From assembly GCA_034430515.1 (NCBI GenBank), contig DAOUEP010000079.1:1-25380 (forward strand): 25,380 bases of DNA. Reading direction: 5' to 3'. Position numbers and translations under genes: made by a program. Each line of letters begins with the position of its first letter. Positions within the stretch are counted from its first letter, which is position 1. This stretch comes from DAOUEH01 sp034430515 (GTDB taxonomy: Bacteria > Chloroflexota > Dehalococcoidia > Dehalococcoidales > RBG-16-60-22). The notes below the pieces were generated by a model. That model had not been told where the DNA came from and did no database searches. It saw only the letters and a program-made list of their open reading frames with translations. Shown here in pieces: positions 13,756 to 20,768 of the stretch.

Positions 13756-14239
13756 CGGTCTCGTCCGTTTCGGTAATCCGGCGCAGCTCCTCGGGATTGT
13801 CCATCCGGTCGACGTAGAGCATCCCGTTGAGGTGGTCTATCTCGTGCTGGAGCGCCTGGGCCAGGAACCCCTCCGCCCTGATACGCAGCGGCTTGCCGTT
13901 GCCGTCCAGCCCCTTCACCGTCACCGCCTCGGCCCGGCGCAGCTGGCCCATGTAGCCGGGGACGCTGAGGCAGCCCTCGCTGACCACCTGCTCGCCCTTG
14001 CCGCGGACAATTTCGGGGTTGACGAGGATGATGTCTTCCGTATCCGGCAGGCCGATGACGACCACCCGCAGCGAGACGCCCACCTGGGGCGCCGCCAGAC
14101 CGGCCCGGCCGACGTCGGCGTGGAGGGTCTCCCGCATATCTTTAATCAGCTTCTTGATGGACCTGTCCACGGTGCTGACCTTTTTGGCCTTTTGCCGCAG
14201 CACCGGGTCGGGCAGCGTCCTGATGGGCAGAACCGTCAT
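13748..14239 (-). CDS. def: Peptide deformylase
   Basis: This 163-residue metalloenzyme removes the formyl group from the N-terminal methionine of nascent proteins. All three family motifs are present: GLAAPQ (the GxGLAAxQ motif, with RAGLAAPQ here), EGCLS, whose cysteine binds the metal, and QHEIDHL, the HExxH equivalent. A strong AAGGAG lies about 5 nt before the ATG. It is the last gene of the mogA-trmD-rplS-priA-def group, 46 bp after priA. Its last 8 bp overlap the convergent HTH gene. The pairing with priA is a common bacterial arrangement, often followed by fmt, which is absent here. Confidence 0.96.
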   Translation of the reverse strand: MTVLPIRTLPDPVLRQKAKKVSTVDRSIKKLIKDMRETLHADVGRAGLAAPQVGVSLRVVVIGLPDTEDIILVNPEIVRGKGEQVVSEGCLSVPGYMGQLRRAEAVTVKGLDGNGKPLRIRAEGFLAQALQHEIDHLNGMLYVDRMDNPEELRRITETDETAI

Positions 14240-14285
14240 CGCAGCTCCTTATCTATAATATGATAGCGCCGGAGGCACTACCAGT

Positions 14286-16700
14286 TTACTGAACCAGCCC
14301 CACCGGGTCAACATCCACCGTCCAGCCGCGCGGCAGGTCGACCGGCTTAAGGAAGTCCGGCAGCCCCCCGCCCCGCAGGACGAGCTGCCAGCGGTAGCGC
14401 CCCCGCCGGCGGGGGATAAAGGCCGGCGCCGGCCCGACGATGTCAATCCCGGCCACGCCCCGGCTGGCCATTTCTCCCGCCAGCACGTCCCGCATCCGCT
14501 CCGCCTCGCGGCGGGCGGCGACTTCGTTGGGGTGGACGTAGACCAGGCGGGCCAGACTAGCGAAGGGCGGGTTGCGCAGCTCGCGGCGGAAGGCGATTTC
14601 CTGCTGGTAGAAGGCGGCGTAGTCGTGGGCGGCGGCCGCCCGGATGGCGTAGTGGTCGGGGGTGTAGGTCTGGATGATGACGCGTCCGCCGCCCGGTCCC
14701 CGCCCGGCGCGACCGGCCACCTGGCTGAGAAGCTGGAAGGTGCGCTCGCCGGCGCGGAAATCGGGCAGGTTGAGCGAGGTATCGGCGCTGACCACTCCCA
14801 CCAGCGTCACTGCCGGTATGTCCAGCCCCTTGGCCACCATCTGCGTGCCGATGAGGATATCGGCCTGGCCGCTGCGGAATTTTCGTAAAATGGTTTCGTG
14901 AGAATCGTGCCCGGTAATGGTGTCGCTGTCCCAGCGCAGGCGGCGCGCCCGGGGAAAGGCGTAGCCGGCCTCCTGCTCCAGCTTTTGCGTGCCGGCGCCG
15001 AAGTACTTAATCTGCCGCCCCCCGCAGCCGGGGCAGGTCCGGGGCACGGGATATTTCCGGCCGCACTGGTGGCAGGTGAGCACGTCCCCGGCGATGTGGT
15101 GGGACAGGGGCACCTCGCAGCGGCGGCAGCGCAGCACCAGGCCGCAGCTGCGGCACTGGACGAAGGTGGCCCCGCCGCGCCGGTTGAGGAAAAGAATCAC
15201 CTGCCCGCCGGCGGCCACGGCCTCGTTGATGGCCTCGGTCAGGGCGCGCGAGAAGATGCTGCGGTTGCCCGCCTTGAGCTCCTCCCGCATGTCCACCACC
15301 GTCACCGGCGGCATCTTGGCCCCCGGCCCGGGGACGACGCGCTCGGGGAGAGAGAGCAAGGTATATTCTCCCCACCCGGCTTTATAATAGCTCGCCACGT
15401 CCGGGGTGGCGCTGCCCAGGACGATGGCCGCCCGGCTCAGCCCGGCCAGCCGCACGGCGGCGTCGCGGGCGTGGTAGCGCGGCGAGGTATCCTGCTTGTA
15501 GGTCCACTCGTGCTCCTCGTCGATGACGATAAGCCCCAGGTCGGGCTGGGGGGCGAATAAAGCGCTCCGCGAGCCGATGACGACGTCGCACTCGCCCCGG
15601 GCGATGCGGTGCCACTCGTCGTAGCGCTCGCCCAGGGTGAGGCCGCTGTGGAGCACGGCCACGCGCCGGGGGAAGCGGGCGGCGAACCGCTCGATGGTCT
15701 GCGGGGTGAGGACAATCTCCGGCACCAGCACGATGCCCCGCTGGCCCCGCCGCACCGCCTCGGCCAGGGCGTGCAGGTAGACCTCGGTCTTGCCGCTGCC
15801 GGTAACCCCGTAGAGTAAGAAGACGGCGGGCTGGCCGTCCAGCGACGCCTTGACTGAATCCAATGCCTTTTGCTGGGCGGGGGTCAGCGCCGGCGGCTCC
15901 GAGGGGAATATCTCGTCGTAGTTGACCGGCTCGCGCCGCACCTCGATTTCTTCAAACGCCGCCAGCCCCTTGGCCGCCAAGGCGTTGGCGGCGGCCTTGT
16001 CCAGGCCGGTCTGGCGGCGCGCCGCCGCCCAGGCCACCGGCCCCGGCTGCAATTTGAGAAATTCGTAAAGGGCCGCCTGCCTGGGAGATAGTTTGGGAAT
16101 TTCGTCCTGGCCCGTCAGGCGAATGAAAAGCTCGCGCCGGGGCTTGACGCGGACGGGCCCCAGCTCGTAGCTGCGACTGAGGACACCCCGGCGGACGAGC
16201 TGTCCTATCAGAGCATCGGCCTTACGCTTGCCGAGGGCACGCTCCAGCTTGGTCAGGGCTACTCGTTCCTCGCCGACCAGTTCCAAAACCGACCGTTCAT
16301 CTTCATTGAGCGAGGCGAGGTCGGTATCGGGCTTGGCCAAACTCAAGAAAGTAACCGGGCGGCGCTCGAAACCAGGGGGCAGCATCAGGGCCACGGCGTC
16401 GAAGAGGGAGCAGAGGTAGTAGTCGCTGAGCCAGCGCGCCAGGGCGAGGCGCTCCGGCGAGATGAGCGGCTCCGGCGTGATGACGGCGTTGATTTCGCGC
16501 ACGTCCTCGACGGCGGGGAGGGGACTGAGCGCCATGACGATGCCCTGTAGCTCGCGCTCGCCGAAGGGCACCAGCACCGCCTGGCCGGGGCGGACGGTCA
16601 GACCGGGGGGAATGGCGTAGCTGAAAGTCCGGCGCCGGGCGGCCGGGGAGTTGACACTGACCTCGGCGTATCTCATCCCGGGCTCCAGGGCGGTGGCCAT
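14286..16700 (-). CDS. priA: Primosomal protein N' (replication restart helicase)
   Basis: PriA reloads the replisome at stalled forks. The 804-residue product has an N-terminal 3'-DNA-binding and winged-helix region, a Walker A GVTGSGKT (298-305), a DEEH Walker B box, and a cysteine-rich zinc-binding insert with eight cysteines in CxxC pairs (starting CRSCG and ending CPGCG). The helicase C-terminal half has GTQMVAKGLDIP and QVAGRAGRG. The ATG at 16698-16700 is chosen because GGAG (16707-16710) lies 6 nt upstream. A GTG five codons earlier would place that site inside the gene. It follows rplS by about 40 bp and precedes def. Codon use matches the neighbours. Confidence 0.96.
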   Translation of the reverse strand: MATALEPGMRYAEVSVNSPAARRRTFSYAIPPGLTVRPGQAVLVPFGERELQGIVMALSPLPAVEDVREINAVITPEPLISPERLALARWLSDYYLCSLFDAVALMLPPGFERRPVTFLSLAKPDTDLASLNEDERSVLELVGEERVALTKLERALGKRKADALIGQLVRRGVLSRSYELGPVRVKPRRELFIRLTGQDEIPKLSPRQAALYEFLKLQPGPVAWAAARRQTGLDKAAANALAAKGLAAFEEIEVRREPVNYDEIFPSEPPALTPAQQKALDSVKASLDGQPAVFLLYGVTGSGKTEVYLHALAEAVRRGQRGIVLVPEIVLTPQTIERFAARFPRRVAVLHSGLTLGERYDEWHRIARGECDVVIGSRSALFAPQPDLGLIVIDEEHEWTYKQDTSPRYHARDAAVRLAGLSRAAIVLGSATPDVASYYKAGWGEYTLLSLPERVVPGPGAKMPPVTVVDMREELKAGNRSIFSRALTEAINEAVAAGGQVILFLNRRGGATFVQCRSCGLVLRCRRCEVPLSHHIAGDVLTCHQCGRKYPVPRTCPGCGGRQIKYFGAGTQKLEQEAGYAFPRARRLRWDSDTITGHDSHETILRKFRSGQADILIGTQMVAKGLDIPAVTLVGVVSADTSLNLPDFRAGERTFQLLSQVAGRAGRGPGGGRVIIQTYTPDHYAIRAAAAHDYAAFYQQEIAFRRELRNPPFASLARLVYVHPNEVAARREAERMRDVLAGEMASRGVAGIDIVGPAPAFIPRRRGRYRWQLVLRGGGLPDFLKPVDLPRGWTVDVDPVGLVQ

Positions 16701-16740
16701 GATTTTCTCCGGCACCGGATTTGGTAAACGTTAGTCAGGC

Positions 16741-17397
16741 TTAAGCCGATTCCTTGGGCTCTTCTTCGGCGGGGGGTTCCGGCTCGGCCTCTTCCTTAGC
16801 TTCGGCCTCCGGGGCCTCCTCGGGGGCGGCGGCCTCCGGCTCTTCAGCCGGGGCTTCGGCTACGGGTTCCTCGGCTTTGATTTCGGTTTCCGCTTCGGCG
16901 ACCGGTTCTTCAACCTGAGCTTCAGGAGCTTCTTCTACCTTGGCTTCGGCGGCCTCTTCTTCGGCCTCCGGCTCCTCGGTGAGGACGTCCTCCGGCGCCA
17001 GCTCTTCCTCCGGCTCGGCCTCGATTAGCTCCTCGCCGACCTGGCGCGCCTTGCGCTCGACGCGCTTAATCTTGCGGCGGGCCGCCTTGCCGCTTAAGCC
17101 GCGCAGGTAGTAGAGCCGCGAGCGGCGCACCTTGCCCTGCCGCACGATTTCCACCTTCTCCACCAGCGGCGAGTTGAAGGGGAAGGTACGCTCCACGCCG
17201 ATGCCGAAGGCGACGTGGCGCACCGTGAAGTTGCCGCCGTTGCCGCCGCGCTTGATAGCCAGCACCACGCCCTGGAAGACCTGGATGCGCTCCTTGCCGC
17301 CTTCCACGATGCGGGCGCTGACCCGGACGGTATCGCCGGGGGCGATATCGGGTATTTTCTTGTTCCGCTTGGTTTTGACCAAAGCTGCCACGTCCAT
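16741..17397 (-). CDS. rplS: Ribosomal protein L19 with a long acidic C-terminal tail
   Basis: The first 115 or so residues are a standard bL19, which bridges the 30S and 50S subunits: APGDTVRVSARIVEGGKERIQ, FQGVVLAIK, FTVRHVAFGIGVERTFP, and RSRLYYLRGLSGKAARRKI. A tail of about 100 residues follows, made almost only of Glu, Ala, Pro and Val, with repeats such as EEPVAEA. Bacterial L19 is usually about 115-120 residues, so this protein (218) is nearly twice the normal length. The frame is intact, with no frameshift into the neighbouring gene. The ATG at 17397 is chosen because AAGGAG (17405-17410) lies 7 nt upstream, inside the end of trmD, whose stop is 1 nt away. Confidence 0.95.
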   Translation of the reverse strand: MDVAALVKTKRNKKIPDIAPGDTVRVSARIVEGGKERIQVFQGVVLAIKRGGNGGNFTVRHVAFGIGVERTFPFNSPLVEKVEIVRQGKVRRSRLYYLRGLSGKAARRKIKRVERKARQVGEELIEAEPEEELAPEDVLTEEPEAEEEAAEAKVEEAPEAQVEEPVAEAETEIKAEEPVAEAPAEEPEAAAPEEAPEAEAKEEAEPEPPAEEEPKESA

Positions 17398-17398
17398 G

Positions 17399-18157
17399 TT
17401 ACGACTCCTTATCATCGGCCTGGGGCGGCGCGGCCGTCAGGCGCTCTACCAGTTTTTTATCTTCCCGGCCCAGCTCTACTTTCTCCAGAAGCTCCGGGCG
17501 GCGCTCCAGGGTGCGCCGGATAATCTGCTCGCGGCGCCAGCGGGCGATTTCGGCGTGGTTGCCGGAGAGCAGTACCTGGGGCACCTGCCAGCCGCGAAAG
17601 TCGGCCGGGCGGGTGTATTGCGGGTACTCCAGCAACCCGGCGGCGTGCGAGTCCTCGGCGGGCGATGCCTCCGAGCCGAGCACCCCCGGCACCAGCCGCA
17701 GCACGGCGTCGCTGATGACCAGGGCCGGTATCTCCCCGCCGGTGAGCACGTAGTCGCCGATGGAGATTTCGTCGGTGGCCAGGTGCCGGCTCACCCGCTC
17801 GTCGACGCCCTCGTAATGACCGCAGATAAAGACCAGGTGCGGCTGGCGCGCCAGCTCGCGGGCAATGGCGTCGGAAAAGGGCCTCCCCTGGGGGGTGAGC
17901 AAAATCACCGGCGGCTCACCGCCGGTGATGGTTTTAATGGCCTCCACCGCCTCGAAGACCGGCTCCGGCTTGAGCACCATGCCCGCCCCGCCCCCGTAGG
18001 GGTAATCGTCGGCGGTGTGGTGCTTGTCGTGGGTATAATCGCGGATGTTGACCACGTTTATCTCTACCAGACCGTTCTCAATCGCCCGCTGGAACACCCC
18101 GAAGCCGAAGGGCGCCTCGAACAGCGGCGGAAACAGCGTTAAAATATCAATGCGCAT
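17399..18157 (-). CDS. trmD: tRNA (guanine37-N1)-methyltransferase
   Basis: TrmD methylates G37 next to the anticodon, using S-adenosylmethionine, and prevents +1 frameshifting. The 252-residue protein has the trefoil-knot SPOUT motifs: YGGGAGMVLKPEP, CGHYEGVDERV, IGDYVLTGGE and YPQYTRP. It sits in the common trmD-rplS pair and ends 1 nt before rplS. The usual upstream partners rpsP and rimM are replaced by mogA, whose stop is 4 nt before the trmD start. That spacing indicates one transcript. Confidence 0.97.
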   Translation of the reverse strand: MRIDILTLFPPLFEAPFGFGVFQRAIENGLVEINVVNIRDYTHDKHHTADDYPYGGGAGMVLKPEPVFEAVEAIKTITGGEPPVILLTPQGRPFSDAIARELARQPHLVFICGHYEGVDERVSRHLATDEISIGDYVLTGGEIPALVISDAVLRLVPGVLGSEASPAEDSHAAGLLEYPQYTRPADFRGWQVPQVLLSGNHAEIARWRREQIIRRTLERRPELLEKVELGREDKKLVERLTAAPPQADDKES

Positions 18158-18161
18158 CGCC

Positions 18162-18662
18162 CTAGCCGAGCCTACCGGCGGTATGCTCCGTTACCTCCCC
18201 TTTGATAATCGCCACGGCGTGCGCCAGCGCCGGCAGGACAACCTCCAGGCACTCCCGCACCGCCCTGGGGCTGCCCGGCAGGTTGATGATGAGGCAGTTT
18301 CCCCTTTGCCCGGCCACGGCCCGGCTGAGGACGGCCATCGGCGTCTTTTCCAGCGACTTGGCCCGCATCGCCTCGGCCAGGCCGGGGACTTCCCGCTCGA
18401 TGACGGCGAGCGTCGCCTCCGGGGTGACGTCGCGGCGGGAAAGTCCCGTGCCGCCGGTGGTGAGGATAATGTCCACGACGCCGCCGTCGGCCCAGGCGGC
18501 CAGCCTGCCGGCGATGGCGTCCTTCGCGTCGGGGACGACCTCGTAGTCGGCGACGGCAAACCCGGCGGCGGTCACGTCCTCCCGGATAACCGGGCCGCTC
18601 TGGTCCTCCCGCTCGCCCCGCGAGCCTTTATCGCTGATGGTGAGTATGCCGATGTTGACCAT
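18162..18662 (-). CDS. mogA: MogA/MoaB-type molybdopterin adenylyltransferase
   Basis: This 166-residue protein activates molybdopterin by adenylation before molybdenum insertion. It has the MoCF-binding-domain motifs TTGGTGLSRRDVTPEA and LPGSPRAV. Length and motifs fit the stand-alone MogA/MoaB family. It is the first gene of the mogA-trmD-rplS-priA-def group, with a purine-rich AAGAGAGAG leader ahead of the ATG. The cofactor serves molybdo- or tungsto-enzymes, which are frequent in anaerobes, but none is encoded here. MogA and MoaB cannot be separated from the sequence alone. Confidence 0.9.
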   Translation of the reverse strand: MVNIGILTISDKGSRGEREDQSGPVIREDVTAAGFAVADYEVVPDAKDAIAGRLAAWADGGVVDIILTTGGTGLSRRDVTPEATLAVIEREVPGLAEAMRAKSLEKTPMAVLSRAVAGQRGNCLIINLPGSPRAVRECLEVVLPALAHAVAIIKGEVTEHTAGRLG

Positions 18663-18687
18663 GACTCTCTCTTACAAAACAAATAAC

Positions 18688-18696
18688 ATTTTACCA
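18688..18696 (-). promoter_or_regulatory. Extended -10 promoter of the mogA operon
   Basis: TGGTAAAAT on the minus strand fits an extended -10 (TGn followed by TAAAAT). The -35 region is poor. The predicted leader is about 18 nt and carries the AAGAGAGAG ribosome-binding site. Confidence 0.4.
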
Positions 18697-18861
18697 TATC
18701 CGGGGCTCGCTTAGGAAGTGCCCGTCTCTAAATTATGTCAGCCGGGCCGTTTCCCACTTTCTCCCCCCGCGCCGCCACCCGGCAGCCTAAATCCGCCCGT
18801 TTTCTATCGCCAACCCCCATTCGTCCTGCATTTTCGGGCTTTTGGGGCGGCGTGTTCACCA

Positions 18862-18949
18862 CTATTCCCCACCCCTCCTTTCGGAGTTATCTATTCCCAC
18901 CCAAACCACCCTTGGCATATCCGCGGCTTAGCCCGTAGTTACCCCACCC
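18862..18949 (+). repeat. Dispersed intergenic element, copy B
   Basis: This stretch matches copy A (10090-10215, opposite strand). Exact blocks are GTTATCTATTCCCACCC (18886-18902) and GCGGCTTAGCCCGT (18923-18936), and similar CCCCACCC blocks lie at both ends. The short hairpin before the first block is CTCC-TTTC-GGAG here and CGCC around a different loop with GGCG in copy A. One base pair has therefore changed in a compensatory way. Copy B lacks the 30-bp hairpin insertion of copy A. Confidence 0.65.
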
Positions 18950-18974
18950 CTTTACCCCACTAAATCCTTCTCAC

Positions 18975-18995
18975 TCTCCCTTTAATAAAGGGAGA
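18975..18995. repeat. Perfect 10-bp palindrome with one central base
   Basis: The arms TCTCCCTTTA (18975-18984) and TAAAGGGAGA (18986-18995) are exact reverse complements around a single A. The right arm continues into GGGAGACTAAGG, which shares AAGGGAGACTAA with the repeat block at 6857-6868. It is too tight to be a normal RNA hairpin loop without losing pairs, and no T-tract follows. A protein site or a REP-like element is possible. Confidence 0.5.
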
Positions 18996-19129
18996 CTAAG
19001 GGTGATTCTCACAAATCTCTCCCATTTTCTCCCACCCCCCATAAAACCCATTTTTCGCCATTTGGACCGGGAAACCAGGGCGTAAGCTAATATTATGTTA
19101 AAAATCTCATAAATTCATGGGAAAAGGGG

Positions 19130-19160
19130 TTGACAAGAGGGGAAGATAGTGTGTTAAAAT
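19130..19160 (+). promoter_or_regulatory. Promoter of the mraZ-rsmH operon
   Basis: A perfect TTGACA (19130-19135) is followed by TTAAAAT at 19154-19160. This offers a -10 of TTAAAA after 18 bp or TAAAAT after 19 bp. The first MraZ-type repeat starts at the last base of the -10, so binding there would block the polymerase. Confidence 0.6.
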
Positions 19161-19194
19161 GGTGAAATATGGTAGATAGTGGTAGTTAGTGGTA
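19160..19194 (+). promoter_or_regulatory. MraZ-type operator: four TGGTR repeats at 10-bp period
   Basis: TGGTG (19160-19164) and TGGTA at 19170-19174, 19180-19184 and 19190-19194 are spaced exactly 10 bp apart, each followed by an AT-rich 5-bp spacer. Family knowledge: MraZ of other bacteria binds TGGGN-type direct repeats with 5-bp spacers upstream of its own gene and represses the operon. The geometry and location match. The core here is TGGTR rather than TGGGN, which is a sequence variant. Confidence 0.82.
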
Positions 19195-19206
19195 GATTAG
19201 CACGTT

Positions 19207-19632
19207 ATGTTTTACGGCGAGTTCGATTACAAAATAGATGAAAAAGGCCGGGTGCCCCTCCCGCCCCGGTTCCGCACCGTCCTCAAGGACGGCATGGTGC
19301 TGGTGGCCGGGGCCGACAAGTGCATCACGGTCTATACCCTGCCGGAATGGAAGAAACTCTCCGATACGCTCACCGGCAGCGCCGTAGTACGCGACAAGAT
19401 ACGCACCCTCAACCGGGTCATCTTCGCCGGGGCCTTCCCCACCAAACTGGACAATCAGGGTCGCATCGCCATACCGGCGCCGCTGCGCGACCACGCCCAG
19501 ATTGAAAACGACGTCGTCGTCGCCGGGGCCAACACCTACCTGGAGATATGGAACCAAGCGCTTTGGGAGGAACTGAAAAGGATAAGCCAGGAAAAGGCCT
19601 GGCAGATCATTGAAAGCCTGGAGAATAACTGA
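19207..19632 (+). CDS. mraZ: Transcriptional regulator MraZ
   Basis: This 141-residue protein is the DNA-binding regulator of the division and cell wall cluster. It holds two AbrB-like half-domains, each with the DxKGR-type motif (IDEKGRVPLPPRFR near residue 10, LDNQGRIAIPAPLR near residue 85), and assembles into a ring. A matching repeat array lies 12-47 bp upstream of the ATG, pointing to autorepression. No Shine-Dalgarno sequence precedes the ATG. Its TGA overlaps the rsmH ATG by one base (TGATG), indicating translational coupling. Confidence 0.96.
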   Translation: MFYGEFDYKIDEKGRVPLPPRFRTVLKDGMVLVAGADKCITVYTLPEWKKLSDTLTGSAVVRDKIRTLNRVIFAGAFPTKLDNQGRIAIPAPLRDHAQIENDVVVAGANTYLEIWNQALWEELKRISQEKAWQIIESLENN

Positions 19633-20675
19633 TGTTGCGGCCCCGGTCAACTGCCGTCCATACCCCCGTGATGCTGGCCGAAACGCTCCGGGCACTGGCC
19701 GTCCAACCGGGCGGCCGTTATATTGACTGCACCCTCGGCGGCGGCGGGCACGCCGCCGCTATTTTAGAGCAGAGCGCCCCGGGCGGGCAGCTGCTGGGCA
19801 TCGACGCCGACCCCAGGGCCATCGAGGCCGCCCGCGAGCCGCTCCGGCCCTACCGGAACGCGGCGCTGCTGGTCAACGATAACTTCGCCAACCTCCAGCC
19901 CATCTGCATCAAGTACGATTTTTACCCGGTGCACGGCATCCTCTTCGACCTGGGGCTCTCGTCGCTGCAGCTCAACGGCGACGGCCGCGGTTTCAGCTTC
20001 CAGCACGACGCCCCGCTGGACATGCGCTTCGACCCCCGCCAGAAGCTCACCGCCGCCGATATCGTCAACACCGCCTCCGAGGCCAAGCTGTCCCGGCTCA
20101 TCCGCACCTACGGCGAGGAGGCCCAGAGCCAGCGCATCGCCCGCCGCATTATCCAGGAGCGCCCCATCGCCGGCACGCTCCAGCTGGCCCGTCTTATCGA
20201 GGCCGCTGTGGGCCGCCGCGGCAAGCTCCACCCGGCCACCAAGACCTTCCAGGCGCTGCGCATCGCCGTCAACCACGAGCTGGACTACCTGGAAGCGGCC
20301 CTCAAGCAGGCCATCGACCTCCTCGGCCACGAAGGGCGGCTGGTGGTCATTTCCTATCACTCGCTGGAAGACCGCATCGTCAAGCAGTTCATGCAGGGCG
20401 AGGCGCGGGGCTGCGTCTGCCCGCCGGAGGTTCCCGTCTGTGTCTGCGGGCACACTCCCCGCCTCCACCTGATAAATAAGAAGGTAATTACCCCCACCGC
20501 CGACGAGGTCGCCGCCAACCCGCGCAGCCGCAGCGCCCGGTTGCGGGCGGCGGCGCACATCGCCAGTCTGGGCGGCGGCAGCGGGCACGCCTCGCTGGGG
20601 GGCGTTACCCAGCCGCAGGGCTGGCACCGGCCGGCCTATCTGGAAAATCACGGGATAGTCTTACTGGCATCCTGA
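19632..20675 (+). CDS. rsmH: 16S rRNA (cytosine1402-N4)-methyltransferase
   Basis: RsmH (MraW) methylates N4 of C1402 in the decoding centre of 16S rRNA. The 347-residue protein shows HTPVMLAETL at the N-terminus, the SAM-binding loop DCTLGGGGHAAAIL, DADPRAIEAA, LFDLGLSSLQL, MRFDPRQ and ISYHSLEDRIVK. The last 35 residues, after SARLRAAAHIA, are glycine-rich and extend past the usual end of about 310 residues. It is coupled to mraZ by the TGATG overlap and followed after 93 bp by ftsA. The usual ftsL, ftsI, mur, mraY and ftsW genes are missing from that position. Confidence 0.96.
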   Translation: MLRPRSTAVHTPVMLAETLRALAVQPGGRYIDCTLGGGGHAAAILEQSAPGGQLLGIDADPRAIEAAREPLRPYRNAALLVNDNFANLQPICIKYDFYPVHGILFDLGLSSLQLNGDGRGFSFQHDAPLDMRFDPRQKLTAADIVNTASEAKLSRLIRTYGEEAQSQRIARRIIQERPIAGTLQLARLIEAAVGRRGKLHPATKTFQALRIAVNHELDYLEAALKQAIDLLGHEGRLVVISYHSLEDRIVKQFMQGEARGCVCPPEVPVCVCGHTPRLHLINKKVITPTADEVAANPRSRSARLRAAAHIASLGGGSGHASLGGVTQPQGWHRPAYLENHGIVLLAS

Positions 20676-20768
20676 AAACATTGGTAAGAATCAAAAGAGG
20701 GAGGTACGGGAAGATGTAACGCCAAAACCAGGCAAGCACACTCTTTATCCAGATACTAAGGAGGGCAG

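Larger units (their letters stand above)
18663..19206. other. Pyrimidine-rich divergent intergenic region without a gene
   Basis: This 544-bp gap separates the divergent mogA and mraZ operons. The plus strand from about 18721 to 19060 is strongly pyrimidine-rich, with many short CCCCACCC-like runs. It contains the mogA promoter, copy B of the dispersed element, a perfect palindrome and the mraZ promoter and operator. Open frames such as 18718-18963 show proline-rich, low-complexity translations with no ribosome-binding site, so I call no gene here. Confidence 0.7.

Noticed and set aside
16701..16715. GTG start five codons upstream for priA
   Set aside because: The GGAG ribosome-binding site lies between this GTG and the ATG at 16700, which supports the ATG.
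18718..18963. 81-codon proline-rich frame in the mogA-mraZ gap
   Set aside because: No ribosome-binding site or recognisable motif is present, and the composition follows the pyrimidine-rich DNA. The frame also crosses a dispersed repeat.
19160..19194. Short repeat array as a CRISPR or microsatellite
   Set aside because: The units are 10 bp with a 5-bp core, directly upstream of mraZ, which matches MraZ operator architecture. There are no spacers of CRISPR length.
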